Source: Tiliqua scincoides (taxonomy: Eukaryota > Chordata > Lepidosauria > Squamata > Scincidae). Taken from it: a DNA stretch of 64,000 bases. Under the pieces are notes generated by a model. It was not told the origin of the DNA. It did no database searches and saw nothing but the letters and a program-made list of their open reading frames with translations. The stretch lies in the NCBI RefSeq assembly GCF_035046505.1, contig NC_089822.1, forward strand, positions 267,169,024-267,233,023. The letters are read 5' to 3'. Below, piece by piece: positions 34,503 to 45,859 of the stretch. Within the stretch, counting starts at the first letter, position 1, and each line of letters begins with the position of its first letter. The position numbers and the translations under genes were made by a program.

Positions 34503-35264
34503 CTGCAAGAGACAGAAAGGAAGACTTTTTTCCTCCAACTCAGCTAAGAACTAAAAGTTTTTCTTTAGAGCCCCAGATCGGATCTTCTGCCTGTTGACAG
34601 AGTCCGAGGATACAGCAGGAAGTCCTTCTTCTCACAGCACATCATTACTGCCCAGAAGGCAGGGCTTTTTTGTAATAGAACGCACCAGAACGGCATTCCT
34701 GCACCTTTTTTTATGCAGTCCCCGCAAGAAAAAATGCATGGAGCCCTATGGAAAGTGAAAGTGAGCCGTAGCTCGCGTTTACTCACGAGTAGGTGTACTT
34801 GCCATAGTCCCTCGGAAAGGGCAGGCCGAGAGGAATCCAAGGACATCAGAATGGCCCCAATCCAATGAATGCAGCCTCCCAAAAACACAAAAGGGAGAAG
34901 GAGGTCCCTGCCTCCCTCCCAGCTGCAGTCTATTGAGCCCTATGGAAAGCAAGCAGCCTCACGTCGTGTTTACTTGTGAGTAGGCAGACGCGCCTTGGCT
35001 GTCGGTCAGGCCAGGCAAAGGGGAATGTGAGGACACCAGAATCCCATGGAGCTGGAGATACTCCAGAAGGCAGCCCCTCCCCCCCCCAAAAAAAGGACAA
35101 AAAAGAGGCTTCAGGTGGTAAGGGGAAAGTTTTCTATTTTGCACTTACAAAGCCAGGAGGGTCTTTATCTTGATCTGCCTAAAATAGAAGAACTTTAAAC
35201 TGGGCAGTGGGGAGGACTGGAAATCTCACTGATTCTTTTGGGTGGAGGGTTATTGCAGGCAGGC

Positions 35265-35580
35265 TACAGAGTAAGCTCCATTCACCACTATGGGACTTAC
35301 TTCAGAGTAGACATGCATAGGATTGGGGTCACAGGCTGAAATCCTACCCACACTTTCCTGAGAGTAAGCCCCATTGACCACAATAGGACTTATTTCAGAG
35401 TAGACATGCATAGGATTGGGCTCACAGGCTGCAAGCCTACCCACACTTTCCTGAGAGTAAGCCCCATTGACCATTATGGGACTTACTTCAGAGTAGGCAT
35501 GCATAGGCTTGTGCTCACAGGCTGCAATCCTACCCACACTTTCCTGAGAGTAAGCCCCATTGACCACAATTCTGGCCATG
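35265..35580. repeat. Minisatellite, about 96 bp, three-plus units
   Basis: Units contain GAGTAGACATGCATAGGATT, CACAGGCTGCAATCCTACCC and TGAGAGTAAGCCCCATTGAC. It lies within a hAT MITE. Single or partial units occur in related MITEs at 6.8, 23.2, 42.2, 43.9 and 62.0 kb. Confidence 0.8.
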
Positions 35581-35636
35581 ACATCACTTCCAGTGGGTCC
35601 TGAACAGATTGTCATTCTAAAAAGTGGGTCCCGGTG

Positions 35637-36185
35637 TGTATTGGAATCTCGGTAGATCTGGAAAGGAGGTAGGCTGTGGTGTCAGCAGTGGCCCCTTTAA
35701 GGGTAAGGCCTGGGCTTTCAAGGAGTGTGCTACACAGCTGCAGCCACTTGAAGGCCATAGGGCCCTCAGGGATATAAGGAGCACCTGAGGCAGGAAGGGT
35801 TTGTGGGTAGCAGAAGGAGAAAAGCTTGAGGCAGGGGAGGCTGGATGAATGGACTAAGGAATTGATGACCAATGGGCTGCTGGTGGACTGACTGGTGAAT
35901 GGACTTTGGAGGCTGCTGGAACAGACTGCTGGAGGCACTGGAGTTTGGTGTGTGGCGGCTATGCCCAAGACCTGCTGAGGACCCAGGGTCTGCTGTAGTG
36001 GTGGGAGGCTGCTGACATGAGAAAGGACCTCTGCAGGTTGAACAGGTGAGCTACCCTGGAGGTGGGGTCCATCAGGACTGCAGGGCAGAACCAGGGTCAT
36101 TTGTTGAGGAAAAGAAGGGGAGCTAATTTGCTTAAAGTGGGCATAATTCTCCAGGCAGAGCTTGGCCTTGGAATCTAGCAAACCA
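35637..36185 (+). mobile_element. Putative solo LTR (fossil) inside a hAT MITE
   Basis: Starts TGTATTGGAATCTCGG and ends GAATCTAGCAAACCA, and splits the MITE right end GGTCCCGGTG...CTAAAAG with a short duplication (CGGTG and AGGTG). GATATAAGGAGC lies near 35773. The same left boundary recurs at 63804, which supports a defined element end. Family is not assigned; orientation is tentative. Confidence 0.5.
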
Positions 36186-36189
36186 AGGT

Positions 36190-36516
36190 GCTAAAAGTTT
36201 GAGAACTGCTGCCATAAGTTGTTAGTAAGTTGACACAGGGGTGTGTGTGTGTGATTTTCAAAATCATTAAATCAGAATTTGGAGGAATAATACCATCATG
36301 TTTTATATCAATCTATGCATAATTTCATGCAGAATGCAGTGAAACAAACCACATTGAAATATCTGTGTTCTAACAAAAGGTACAGCCAATGAACCAGTGG
36401 GGGCAGGGTGATGGTACATCACCATGCCCACCACCTGGGGCATTGCCCTGCCCATTGCATGGGGTAACGCACAGGCCTCCTGCACCGGATGATGCAAATC
36501 CTAGTGACGCCACTGG
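36190..36516. mobile_element. CAGTGGCGTCACTAGG element, reverse copy
   Basis: Reverse of 15965-16330, ending CCTAGTGACGCCACTGG, with a degraded GT repeat near 36241. Confidence 0.6.
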
Positions 36517-36828
36517 GGTGCTGATTTCAAAAATGGCATCAGTTTTCCCCTATCATTTCTATTTTTGGAAATATGGCATAGTCTTGTCAGTGAATGGTTC
36601 AAGCAGCTTCCTCATGAGGAAGCCTATGCTACGGCCATTTTTGGAATCAGCAACCCAAATTCATAAAAAAAACCACCGTAAATTTTGATAAAATGCTTTT
36701 CTGACCCTCAGTTTTGCAAGTCTTTGATATAAATTAAAGAAAGTCCTGAACTATTTTTTGCCAATAGCAAAGAGTGGTTAACTTGATAACAGTAGGCACA
36801 GTGTATTTTAGTGCATTTTACATTAGAG

Positions 36829-37000
36829 CAGTGTTTCTCAAACTGTGGGTCGGGACCCACTAGACGCTGTGCCAGAACCACCATTCAGAGCGCGATACCA
36901 TAGTCTTTTGAGACTGAAGGTTGCCAACTAAGGGTCAGGACCCACTAGGTGGGTCATAAGCCAATTTCAGTAAGGTCCCCATTCATTTCAATATTTTATT
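36829..37000. mobile_element. hAT MITE fragment split by a 69-bp LINE tail
   Basis: The MITE start CAGTGTTTCTCAAACTGTGG is interrupted at 36863-36931 by the LINE 3' end (GACGCTGTGCCAGAACCACC ... AAGGTTGCCAACTA). GGGTCGGGACCCACTA (36847-36862) and GGGTCAGGACCCACTA (36932-36947) form a 16-bp target duplication with one mismatch. After about 37000 the sequence becomes an unassigned AT-rich tail. Confidence 0.82.
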
Positions 37001-37716
37001 AATATATCTGCATTCAATAGTGTTGAATGCCTTTTTGTTATCCTCTCTGTACGTGTTAATCATGTGTTGTCTAGTTGTAACTTATTACTTATTTCTCCAA
37101 TAAAAATGGTTTAAAAATAAATTTAATTAATTAAATAAAAGATTAAAAAGTTTTGAGTTCCTGCACCTTTTTTTTTTTTTACAAAAAAAGCACTGCCGGA
37201 AGATACTTCCCCAGATGCAGCAAGTCCTGTGAGCTCAGCTAACCTGAAAAGGGGATGAAACAAAGGCATAGAGGGCAGGTCTAGCATTGTGCTAAAAGAT
37301 ACATGAATCTGGAGGCAGGGTGGGGTGCCAAGGGCAGGGGGGCTACTGCCTTTGGGCCCTGCTTCTGCCCGATTACAGAGAGCAAGATACTGGCCGGTCT
37401 GCTGCAGCAAGCAGGTGTTGGGAGGCACCTATTTGTGCCTATTCCAGGCACCTATTCCACAACTATTTGTGTCATTTAACCCACTTTAATATAGTTATTG
37501 TACTCTACTGTTTCTATCTTACTGCTGGGCTGCCTCAACCAAGGCAGAGTCAAGAGCTTGAGCAGTGATAATTCCCCCTACTCAGGACTAGTCAGATCTC
37601 CTCTGAATACCAAAGGGGCATGATATTTTAAGGGCAGTGATGAGCTGGAGCAGGTTCAGGGGAGGGCATGGAAGCATCCACTCTGCATTCAGCTGGTCAG
37701 AGCATGTGTGTCTCAC

Positions 37717-37969
37717 CCCATGGCACGGTCTCTGGGAGCTGTGGGCTTCCCTCTTCAGAACAAGGGGTCTGCAGTGCTTCAAGGAACTCCCACCATTGTG
37801 CTTCCCACTGCTGTGATGACAATTCCCCTTCTGGTTCCTGCTTAAGGTGTGGTGGCTCTGCCCCATTCAGATGCTGCAGGAGAGCCTCCATCTGGGCTGC
37901 AGGGGAGAGGTCCTGTGGTTCTGCCAGCCTCGTCCCTAGCTGGAGACTTTCTGGCTCCTCTTGCTCCAT
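37717..37969 (-). CDS. Gene B exon 1: acidic leader of the SCAN zinc-finger type, without SCAN
   Basis: ATG at 37969 (MEQEEPESLQLGTRLAEPQD) to donor TGGG/GTGAGA after PQLPETVPWG, phase 1, exactly 253 bp as in gene A. It contains QQWEAQWWEFLEALQTP. The exon probably starts at 38141 after a CCCTCCCTCCCCAG acceptor. The frame is open upstream of the ATG here, but the only conserved Met in both paralogues is MEQEEP. No SCAN exon is recognised in the 3.2 kb intron, even allowing for the 2.5 kb insertion. Confidence 0.78.
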
Positions 37970-39350
37970 TTTCAATCCCGGCTTCACATGTTCCTCTAGT
38001 GCAGGCTGGAAGTGCAGACCCAGAGCTGGGAGTCCTTCCCCTTGCTCCACAGCTATTTCCAGGCAGAAGGGATGCTCCCAGCTTAGCTCAGTCCATCTGT
38101 CCTTGACAGCAACTATGGACAAAAAGAACTTGCAGTTCACTCTGGGGAGGGAGGGTGGGCAGTGGCTGGAGGAGCTTCCTCAGCAAGGCTTCATCACATG
38201 GGGTCTTTGACCAAAGAGAAGACACTATTCACCTTGAAGGAAGGAGGTGTTGCAGGGAGACAGTTTACCCAGAAAATGGATTCTGAGCACCACAGTGATC
38301 CTGTTCTGCCAGGTCTGTTGCTGATTCTTCCTTTCAGTACTGAAGATGCAACACCTAATGAAGAGACAGAGTTATCTTAAAGGGGTTACAAGAAGACAAA
38401 GCAGAGAACATCAGACATCCACAAAGCACACCCAAGTCTGGGAGAACTCACAATGATGTCCAAGGATGATTAGTAGTGAAATCAAAGCAGAGACGAGGTG
38501 CCAAGACCAGACCAGGACAGGAGTGCCAGAGCGGAGGGTCCTGGGCTCAGAGGTGCAGATTTGTTACCAAGAGGGGCCCATAGGCTCTGCATGCTCTGGG
38601 TGGCTCCAGCCTCCCTGCTTTCCCCTCCATGTTGCTCTGGAGGCCTGGGATGGCTCTGAAGGGAAGGGGAGGGGGTAGGGCTCCCTGAAAACTAGCGCTG
38701 TGCATCCCTCTGGCTCTGCCACTGAGCCAGCACCTTCTCCGCTTCTCCCCCTCATCCGGGTGCGTGAACCAGACACAGCCTGTTGATCTCTGTTCTGGTC
38801 CACAAGTGCGCTCAATGTGCTGGACGTCCAGCAGTGCACAAGACATGTGCCCAGCACTTCAGGGGCCTCCCAAGGGCTGGAGCAGGGTGGCTCTGCCTCA
38901 GAAGTGCAGGCAGGGGAAGCCCAGGGGTCTCCAGGGGTCAGCCTCTGCCTCCGACACCCTCTGAGCAGAGAAGCAGGGGTGACAGGGCCTCCCTGTCTTA
39001 TGCCCTTGTCCTGTGGAACTCCCTGCCACATGGGCGGTGGGGCCTATTCGCTGGCCTGTGGAACTCCCTGCCACAAGGGGCGGTGGGCGCCTACCTGCTT
39101 CCTTCCCCTTCCCCCTCGAAGGGACCCTTCTGCGTGCTCCGCCGCCCCCCAGCCCCGCACCTCCCTGCCCCCCTTCAGTTCCAGGGACGCTCAGAGCCAG
39201 CCCCCCCCCAACGGCACCTGCTGTTCTCCCGGAGCCCCTCCCGCTACCGCCCTCCACGGACACGCCCCTCCTGGGGTTCTTGCGGGCGCGCTGCGGGAGG
39301 GGCTCTTGGGGGGGCTCCGCAACCGCCTCCCTCCCCACCCCCAGCCTCAC

Positions 39351-39520
39351 CTCAGCTGCTTCCAGGAGGCGCCGCCATCAGGTCTGGTGCGCGGGGCATC
39401 CTGGGAGTGGTAGTTTTCTCCTCGCCCTCTTCCGGGCAGGCGCCGCCATCTTGCCTCCACCGCAGCGCTTCCTGGGAGTGGTAGTTTCCTCCTCTGAGTC
39501 CTCTTGGGCAGTTCCTCATG
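39351..39520 (-). promoter_or_regulatory. Putative promoter and first exon of gene B
   Basis: Two copies of the module CCTGGGAGTGGTAGTTT (39399-39416 and 39470-39487; ZNF143-like on the minus strand), an ETS-like TCTTCCGGGCAGG between them, and GCCGCCATCTT (YY1-like). A first-exon donor CTGAG/GTGAGG is at 39351. In the sequence matching gene A's short ATG exon, the frame here meets a stop (MAAPPGSS then TGA), so this first exon is most likely untranslated. Confidence 0.6.
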
Positions 39521-39689
39521 GTACAGCTGCAAACCTGCCCTCCACGCAGTCTCCAAGGGGGAGCGTAGGACGCAGCAATCGGAATTATGGTGGCGAGGAT
39601 GATGTCCCCACAAGCACTTCTGGGTCAGGGCGGGGGCGGCACACTCAGAGGAAAGAGGTGCTGCAGGGAGGGATTTTACCCAGAAAATG

Positions 39690-39889
39690 NNNNNNNNNNN
39701 NNNNNNNNNNNNNNNNNNNNNNNNNNNNNNNNNNNNNNNNNNNNNNNNNNNNNNNNNNNNNNNNNNNNNNNNNNNNNNNNNNNNNNNNNNNNNNNNNNNN
39801 NNNNNNNNNNNNNNNNNNNNNNNNNNNNNNNNNNNNNNNNNNNNNNNNNNNNNNNNNNNNNNNNNNNNNNNNNNNNNNNNNNNNNNNNN
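39690..39889. other. Assembly gap of exactly 200 N
   Basis: Round length suggests a placeholder. The 40 bases on its left (GAGGTGCTGCAGGGAGGGAT and TTTACCCAGAAAATG) repeat sequence at about 38240-38278, so the join may hide duplicated or misplaced sequence. To the right is the 3' end of a CR1-like LINE. Confidence 0.95.
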
Positions 39890-40605
39890 TCTGGCCTGGA
39901 CGCCTTTAAAGGGGGATTGGACAAGTTTCTGGAGGAAAAATCCATTACGGGGTACAAGCCATGATGTGTATGCGCAACCTCCTGATTTTAGAAATGGGCT
40001 ATGTCAGATGCAAGGGAGGGCACCAGGATGAGGTCTCTTGTTATCTGGTGTGCTCCCTGGGGCATTTGGTGGGCCGCTGTGAGATACAGGAAGCTGGACT
40101 AGATGGGCCTATGGCCTGATCCAGTGGGGCTCTTCTTATGTTCTTATGTCCTTTGGGCCTCTTTTCCTCCTCAGAGCTAGGATGGGATGCTCCCCTCTCC
40201 CACAGTATCTCCTCTTAGAAATTAAGCCCCCCACCTCCTTTGCCAGACTAATATGCACCCAGTCCTTCTCAAGTGACACTCAGTTATGTCAGAATGCCAG
40301 ATGCAAGGGAGGGCACCAGGATGAGGTCTCTTGTTATCTGGTGTGCTCCCTGGGGCATTTGGTGGGCCGCTGTGACATTCAGGAAGCTGGACTAGATGGG
40401 CCTATGGCCTGATCCAGTGGGGTGTTCTTATGTTCTTATGACAGACAAATAATAAGGGGACCAACTGCAGTATTCTGCTCATCAACTAACTGGCATCCTG
40501 ACTCTTGCACCCTGAAGTCGACATGGTCCCTCACCAAGGGTGCTAAAGAAGCTCCACAGTCAGAGAATTAGAGAGCAGTTCCTCTCCTGGATCAGAATGG
40601 AAGTC
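39890..40605 (+). mobile_element. CR1-like LINE 3' ends, two nested or adjacent copies
   Basis: 39890-40147 is a LINE end (FKGGLDKFLEEKSITGYKP and its tail to TTCTTATGTTCTTATG). 40287-40442 repeats the last 150 bases with the same tail. 40525-40605 (CTCCACAGTCAGAGAATTAG) belongs to a more upstream part of the same LINE family. Confidence 0.75.
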
Positions 40606-41967
40606 CTGCAGTTGTACGTTTGACTCTTTACAGTAAGAACATACTGTAAGGAGGAGGACTGCTCAGCGGTCTTCAACCTTTTCCATGCCCCAACCCCAAC
40701 CATCCATCAGTAAAGAGACTGGGGACTCAATATCAATTCAGCCATCATCCCTTGCTGCCCACTCCTTCCTGACTCGTTTCCTTCTATCTCTTGCTCCTTC
40801 ACAACAACCCTGTGACGTCAAAGGAGCAGCGAAGCAAGAGAGTGAGAAGAGTCTGTGCAGGATTGTATCAAGAACTTTTGATAAGGCAACACCATTATTG
40901 GATCGGACCCAACCCCTCTATTGCACAGACTTTGAAAGGTAATATTAAATAATAATACTGGTATTTATATACCGCCTTTCTGGTCATTGGATTGCTCCTC
41001 TGACTTTATTCAACTTGGTTCACATAGGCAGGCTATCTCTAAGCTCCCGAGGGGATTTTTACAATCACAGAAAGGTTCTGTCTTTCAAGAACCACACACA
41101 TTTCAGATGGATCTTCCTGGTCTGGTCTCACTTCTGGACTCCAGTTGCCTCCCACGCTGGCTGACAAGCAGCTCCTTCATCTCTCACTTGAAGGGCAGCC
41201 AAGATGCTTCTTTGCTCTCCCAAGGGAGGCTACAAGACCCAACTGGAGTCATGAACAACAGGTTGAAGAACATTGACTTAAAGCACCAGAAAACACAGGA
41301 AACAAACAGGGCCAGAAAAAAGAAACCACCTTCTATAACTGGTTCATTAACATTCCCTGGTGTTCTGCCCCTTACCGGAGGAGGCTGCATAGTTGCCGAT
41401 TCTCCTTCGTGCCAAAAAGGATGTGATCTAGACCGTGGCACTGAAGTCATCCCACTCCCTGTGCTGGAGACAAATGAAGTGGGGAGACATTTATCCTTCA
41501 TTCCCTTTTAGTATCTCACTTTGTGCAATTCCAAGTTATCTTCCTATTTGCTCCATCGCTCTGATCCTGATCCAGAAATGCCCTAGGGGTGAGCTCACAT
41601 GGCTGGATTCATTTTCTTCTTCTCTTTCCTTCTGCCACTTCTCCAAGTAACCAACCACATTCCTCCTCTTCCAGAAGATCTCCTTGCAAATCGTGCCCCT
41701 GGCCCACTAAAAGACCTGCCCTTTCCTGCTCTATTTTCTGCCTGGATTCAATGTTCCTCCTGCCTTTGCTCCATCCTGCCCAGTCCACAAGAGTGACACT
41801 TAGCAGCATGCAATTCCAGCTGATGTCCCGTAACTGGGATCATGAGAGCGGATAGGGGGAAACCCTGATTTGGGGATGCAGGGGTGGAAGAGGGCTGGAT
41901 GGAGAGGAGTTCATCCTACTCTGTCCTCCTCAGTACCTCTTCCTCCTCAGGGTATCAACTCTCTAAC
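40606..41967. other. No gene recognised
   Basis: The only hint is TATTTATATACCGCCTTTCT near 40960, the reverse of a common LINE/SINE tail. The ORFs here (up to 174 codons at 40987-41511) show no domain or codon pattern that I can support. Confidence 0.5.
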
Positions 41968-42350
41968 AGTGTTTCTCAAACTGTGGGTCAGGACTCACTA
42001 ACTGTGTCATGAGCCAATTTCAGGTGGGTCCCCATACATTTCAAATTTTAAAAAAATATATTAGACTTGATGCTACCATGGTATGTGACTGTATTTGGGG
42101 AACTGTTACAAATCTGCACTTTTAACATATACATAGGCTGCTATGTATACATATTTAACATCTGCATAGGCTACTAGGTATATGCTTTTAACAATGATAG
42201 TGGGGCTGACTCCTGGGTAAGTGAGGATAGGATTGCTAAAAAATTTTCCTGCTTGATGACATCACTCCAGTCATGACATCACTCCCAGTGGGTCCTGACA
42301 GATTCTCATTCTAAAAAGTGGGTCCTGGTGCTAAAGGTTTGGGAACCATG
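41968..42350. mobile_element. hAT MITE
   Basis: Starts CAGTGTTTCTCAAACTGTGG after CTCTCTAA and ends GGTTTGGGAACCATG before CTCTCAGA, related octamers (6 of 8). Same family as 6625-6968, with a second GATGACATCACTCC-type segment inside. Confidence 0.8.
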
Positions 42351-43134
42351 CTCTCAGAGACTCTCTGGTCCTTCCAGCTCAGGCGGGGATGCCATTTTTC
42401 TCCAGCTCTCTGCTTGCAGGCCTTCCTCCCCTGTCTGTTACAACCCGGGCGCAAGGAAGCTTGCAGCAGGACTCAGCAGGAAAAGGCAGTGCTGATCTGA
42501 TGTATAAATGAAATACTCCACCCCCAGAAGGCGGAGGAGCCCCCACTGCAGCTGCCCCAAAGCAGATCCAAGCTGAGGATGCAAGGGGAGAATGGTCCAT
42601 TTTGTCTCCCCCCCCCCCTGCTGTGCTGTGCCTGGGCTCCACCCCCACTTTCCCCTCTATCCCTTCCCTCCAGCCACAGCCCAGAGATCCCCCCCCTTGC
42701 TTTGGACTCACCACCAGACCCTCCAAGGGCCTGCAGCTCCTAGGCAGGCACTTCCTGCACATGGGCAGAAGGGGGGGCAGGAAGTGACTTCCCCATTCAC
42801 TCCCCCCTGCCCCCATATACCCTTCTAGGACTGGCAATCGCCGCTTTTAACCCTGCAAGTGCATCTCCTAAGGAAGCGTACTACTTAGGTTTATATTCTC
42901 TCTACGGTTTCCGTACAGAGTCTTCACCTACCAAATGTTTATGCCTAATAAAGGTTGACTTGACTTGACTTGACTCCTAACGAAGCGAAGCCTTGAGATC
43001 TGGGCAGCCTGGAGCCCTTCGCAGGCTGCACTGGGGGCCCACCTGCTCCCCAGTCCCGAAAGGCAGCAGCCTGCGGGCTCCGCTGGCCCAGATGCTGCGG
43101 GCGCCCGACTTGGGCCAAGGGCAGGACTCGAACC
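42351..43134. other. GC-rich unassigned stretch with a retroposon tail
   Basis: No gene recognised. Near 42945-42976 AATAAAGGTTGACTTGACTT and further TTGAC units look like the microsatellite-ended 3' terminus of a retroposon. Confidence 0.45.
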
Positions 43135-43895
43135 CAGAGGCGTAGCAGGAGGGGGCGCGAAGCACTAAGGCTACAATCCTCGCCACTCTTTCCTGGGAGT
43201 AAGCCCGACTGACTATAATGGGACTCTGGAGCCCAGAGAATCACCACGGCGTGCAAGCCCCCCCCCTTTGGATCCATTCCAGGCTGGGGGGGGCAAAACC
43301 CAGAGCGGCACCCCCTCTAGCTACGCCACCGTTGGACCCCAGGGGTGGAAGCTGCAGCCAGTGGCGTAACTAGAGGGGGTGCAAAGCACTAAGTCTGGCA
43401 AGGGGCCCCCCTCCCCTTCGAAACCATTCCAGGAGGGGGGAGCAAAAAGGAGGCTCCCTGCAAAGCTTAGCGCTTTGCACCCCATCCAGCTACGCCACCA
43501 TTGGACCCCAGGGGTGGAAGCTGCAGCCAGTGGCGTAATTAGAGGGGGTGCAAAGCACTAAGTCTGGCAAGGGGCCCCCCTCCCCTTCGAAGCCATTCCA
43601 GGTGGGGGGAGCAAAAAGGAGGCTCCTGAAAAGCTTAGCGCTTTGCACCCCCTCCAGCTACGCCACCACTGGACCCCAGGGTGGAAGCTGCAGCCGGTGG
43701 CGTAGCTAGAGGGGGTGAAAAGCGCTATGTCTGGCAAGGGGCCCCCCTCCCCTTCGAAGCCATTCCAGGTGGGGGGAGCAAAAAGGAGGCTCCTGCAAAG
43801 CTTAGCGCTTTGCACCCCCTCCAGCTACGCCACCATTGGACCCCAGGGTGGAAGCTGCAGCCAGTGGCGTAGCTGGAGGGGGTGCAAAGCACTAA
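43135..43895. repeat. Tandem array of a palindromic MITE, about 167-bp period
   Basis: Units start (CAGTGGCGTAACTAGAGGGG or variants) at 43359, 43528, 43695 and 43862, with an older diverged unit from 43135. Each contains an inverted pair, GGGGGTGCAAAGCACTAAG and CTTAGCGCTTTGCACCCC, closing on CTACGCCAC, then a spacer TTGGACCCCAGGGGTGGAAG plus CTGCAGC. So element and spacer were amplified together. Related single elements are at 59027-59264 and in fragments at 4.4, 9.7, 32.4 and 38.6 kb. Confidence 0.9.
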
Positions 43896-44344
43896 AGCTA
43901 CAATCCTAGCCACACTTTCCTGGGAGTAAGCCCGATTGACTATAATAGGACTAACTTCTGAGTAGACCTGGTTAGGATTGTGCCTTGAATTGGGCTCTAA
44001 CACACTGACTTTCAGCTGAGATTTTAGGTGGGAAGCCCTCAATTGGCCTTTTAATTAGCCCCCCCCCCCCCACACACACACACTTTACACAGAGTCTGTA
44101 CAGGGACTCTGAGGTAATTTTCAAACCCAGCACTTCCTCACATCAAGAACACAAATATGGATTTACCAAACCATTTCAAGAACACATTTGGATTTACCAA
44201 ATGTCCAACAGCCCTGTTGGACATTTAGTTGGGCAGTGTTCATTCTCAGGAAAGAAAAACAACAAAGAGGAAGCAGCCCCCTCCCCACCCCACAAAACAT
44301 CTAGGGGCCACTTTCAGAAGGCAGCTTGCTGAGAGACTCCACAC

Positions 44345-44595
44345 CAGGGACATGCATGGCTGGGGAGGCAGGTGAGGCAGTGCCTCCCCCCTGGAATTGC
44401 TCGAAAAGCGTGGCTACCATGGGAGGTGCTCAATGACTCTGGTGACCCACCACACATCCCTGGCCTTGAAGGCTCTCAGCAAAGCGCATGGGTTGAAAGC
44501 ACTTGAGCGCCTCCCATGGCAGCGGCACTCTTCGAACAACTCCAGTGGGGAGGCACTGCCTCACCTGCCTCCCCCCACCCACTGCGTGTCTCTGC
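44345..44595. mobile_element. Foldback element with long inverted repeats
   Basis: GGGGAGGCAGGTGAGGCAGT and GCCTCCC on the left pair with GGGAGGCACTGCCTCACCTG and CCTCCCC on the right. The pairing continues inward through CCATGGGAGGTGCTCAA and TTGAGCGCCTCCCATGG. There is no ORF. Confidence 0.8.
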
Positions 44596-44999
44596 TCCAT
44601 ACACCTGGGACCAACCCTGAACCATTCAATTGCCCCTTTGTGTTCCCTCATGCATGGAATTGTGAACTCTGGGTGGTTCCAGCTCTGTGGTGACTACGAA
44701 ATCCAAAATCCGCCCTCTAATGGACCCAAAGCCTCTTTTCATGTTCCCATCATTTCTCTCACTTTGGCAGGCAGGCTCAAGACCTCTGGAACTGGAAGGC
44801 TGTGGGGTGGCAGACACTGCCCAGAACATAAGGAAAGCTCAGCTGGCTGAGCACAAAGGAGGCCATCTAGGCCAGCATGCTCTTTCCATCAGGTATCTCT
44901 GGGAGGTTAACCAGGAGGGGAAGGCATGCATGCATGTGCCACTGCTCCCCTGCAGTTGTTGGAGAGGTGCCAGCACTGGCAAAGCTGCCCCTCTGGCTT

Positions 45000-45595
45000 A
45001 TATTACCCTTGCAGGCTCCAGTATTACAAGGCTTCTGCCTTTCCATTGGACCATTCCAGCGACGTGGAGAGGGGGGATTTGCTGCATGGGTAACAGCCTA
45101 TCCTCCATACCTTCTTTACGCAGGCTTCGCCCACTGGAGAGGACACTCCAACCGCCATACGGCATTGGCACAACACGGGAAGCAGCAGTTTACTGGTTGT
45201 AAGTGTTAGCTTGATTGGCATAGAGCGTGACGCCCGGGGCTGCTTCCGACGGTGGGAGAGATCATTGCATCTCATTGGGCAGCTACCACCCGCCTTAAGC
45301 TGGGCAGTCCCCAGTCAGTAAGGTGTTGCCTCGCCACGGTCTGTTAACCTCACGGGGTGCGTGGGGTTTAGGGTGAAAACCGACAAGCAGATCGACAACA
45401 GTCTGAGGCAAAGAAGGAAGGCCCATAGCCAGGGAGACAGAGCAGGGACAGACTGCACTTGCTCCCGGTGTGGAAGGGATTGTCACTCCCGGATTGACCT
45501 TTTCAGCCACACTAGACGCTGTGTCAGAACCACCTTTCAGAGCGCGATACCAGAGTCTTTCGAGACTGAAGGTTGCCAATACAAATTCCTTTAAG
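45000..45595 (+). mobile_element. Internally deleted LINE: 5' leader joined to 3' end
   Basis: The head (TTTCCATTGGACCATTCCAG, GGTAACAGCCTATCC) is the same as in the half-LINEs but runs on for 250 bp of leader (AGAGCGTGACGCCCGGGGCT, CACGGGGTGCGTGGGGTTTA). At about 45390 it joins the LINE C-terminus (GTDCTCSRCGRDCHSRIDLF) and the tail GAGACTGAAGGTTGCCAATA. It shows how half-LINEs could arise from a full element. Confidence 0.72.
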
Positions 45596-45859
45596 TGGAG
45601 GCTTTGCCCTCCATTCTCCCCCCCCCCCCCGTCTGAGCTCCCAGTCCATCTGGCACTGCAGGAGCAGCCTGGGGCCCTAGACTGCAGGGAAGAGTTGGCA
45701 CAATGGCTCACCCTAGTGGTCCAGAGCTCAGGGGTTTGTGGAAACTAGGCCCCCCCTGTGAATGCCCCCACATACCCCTTGGGACTTTGCCAGGGTTCTT
45801 CCTGACCACCTAATTCCTCCTCTTTCTTTTGCTGGACTCAACCCTTTCTCCTTATTTTG

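Larger units (their letters stand above)
34660..37195. mobile_element. Composite hAT-like insertion, 2.5 kb, in gene B intron 1
   Basis: Begins CAGGGCTTTTTTGTAATAG and ends TTTACAAAAAAAGCACTG, inverted repeats. Flanks CCAGAAGG (34652-34659) and CCGGAAGA (37196-37203) match at 6 of 8. Gene A has the unoccupied sequence CCCAGAAGGTGCTCCCCAG near 7930. Inside are two imperfect units of about 180-190 bp with ATTGAGCCCTATGGAAAGC (34735-35080), a 96-bp minisatellite, an LTR, another MITE and a LINE scrap. No transposase was recognised. Confidence 0.65.

Noticed and set aside
39676-40031. ORFs containing long runs of X
   Set aside because: They are translations of the N gap.
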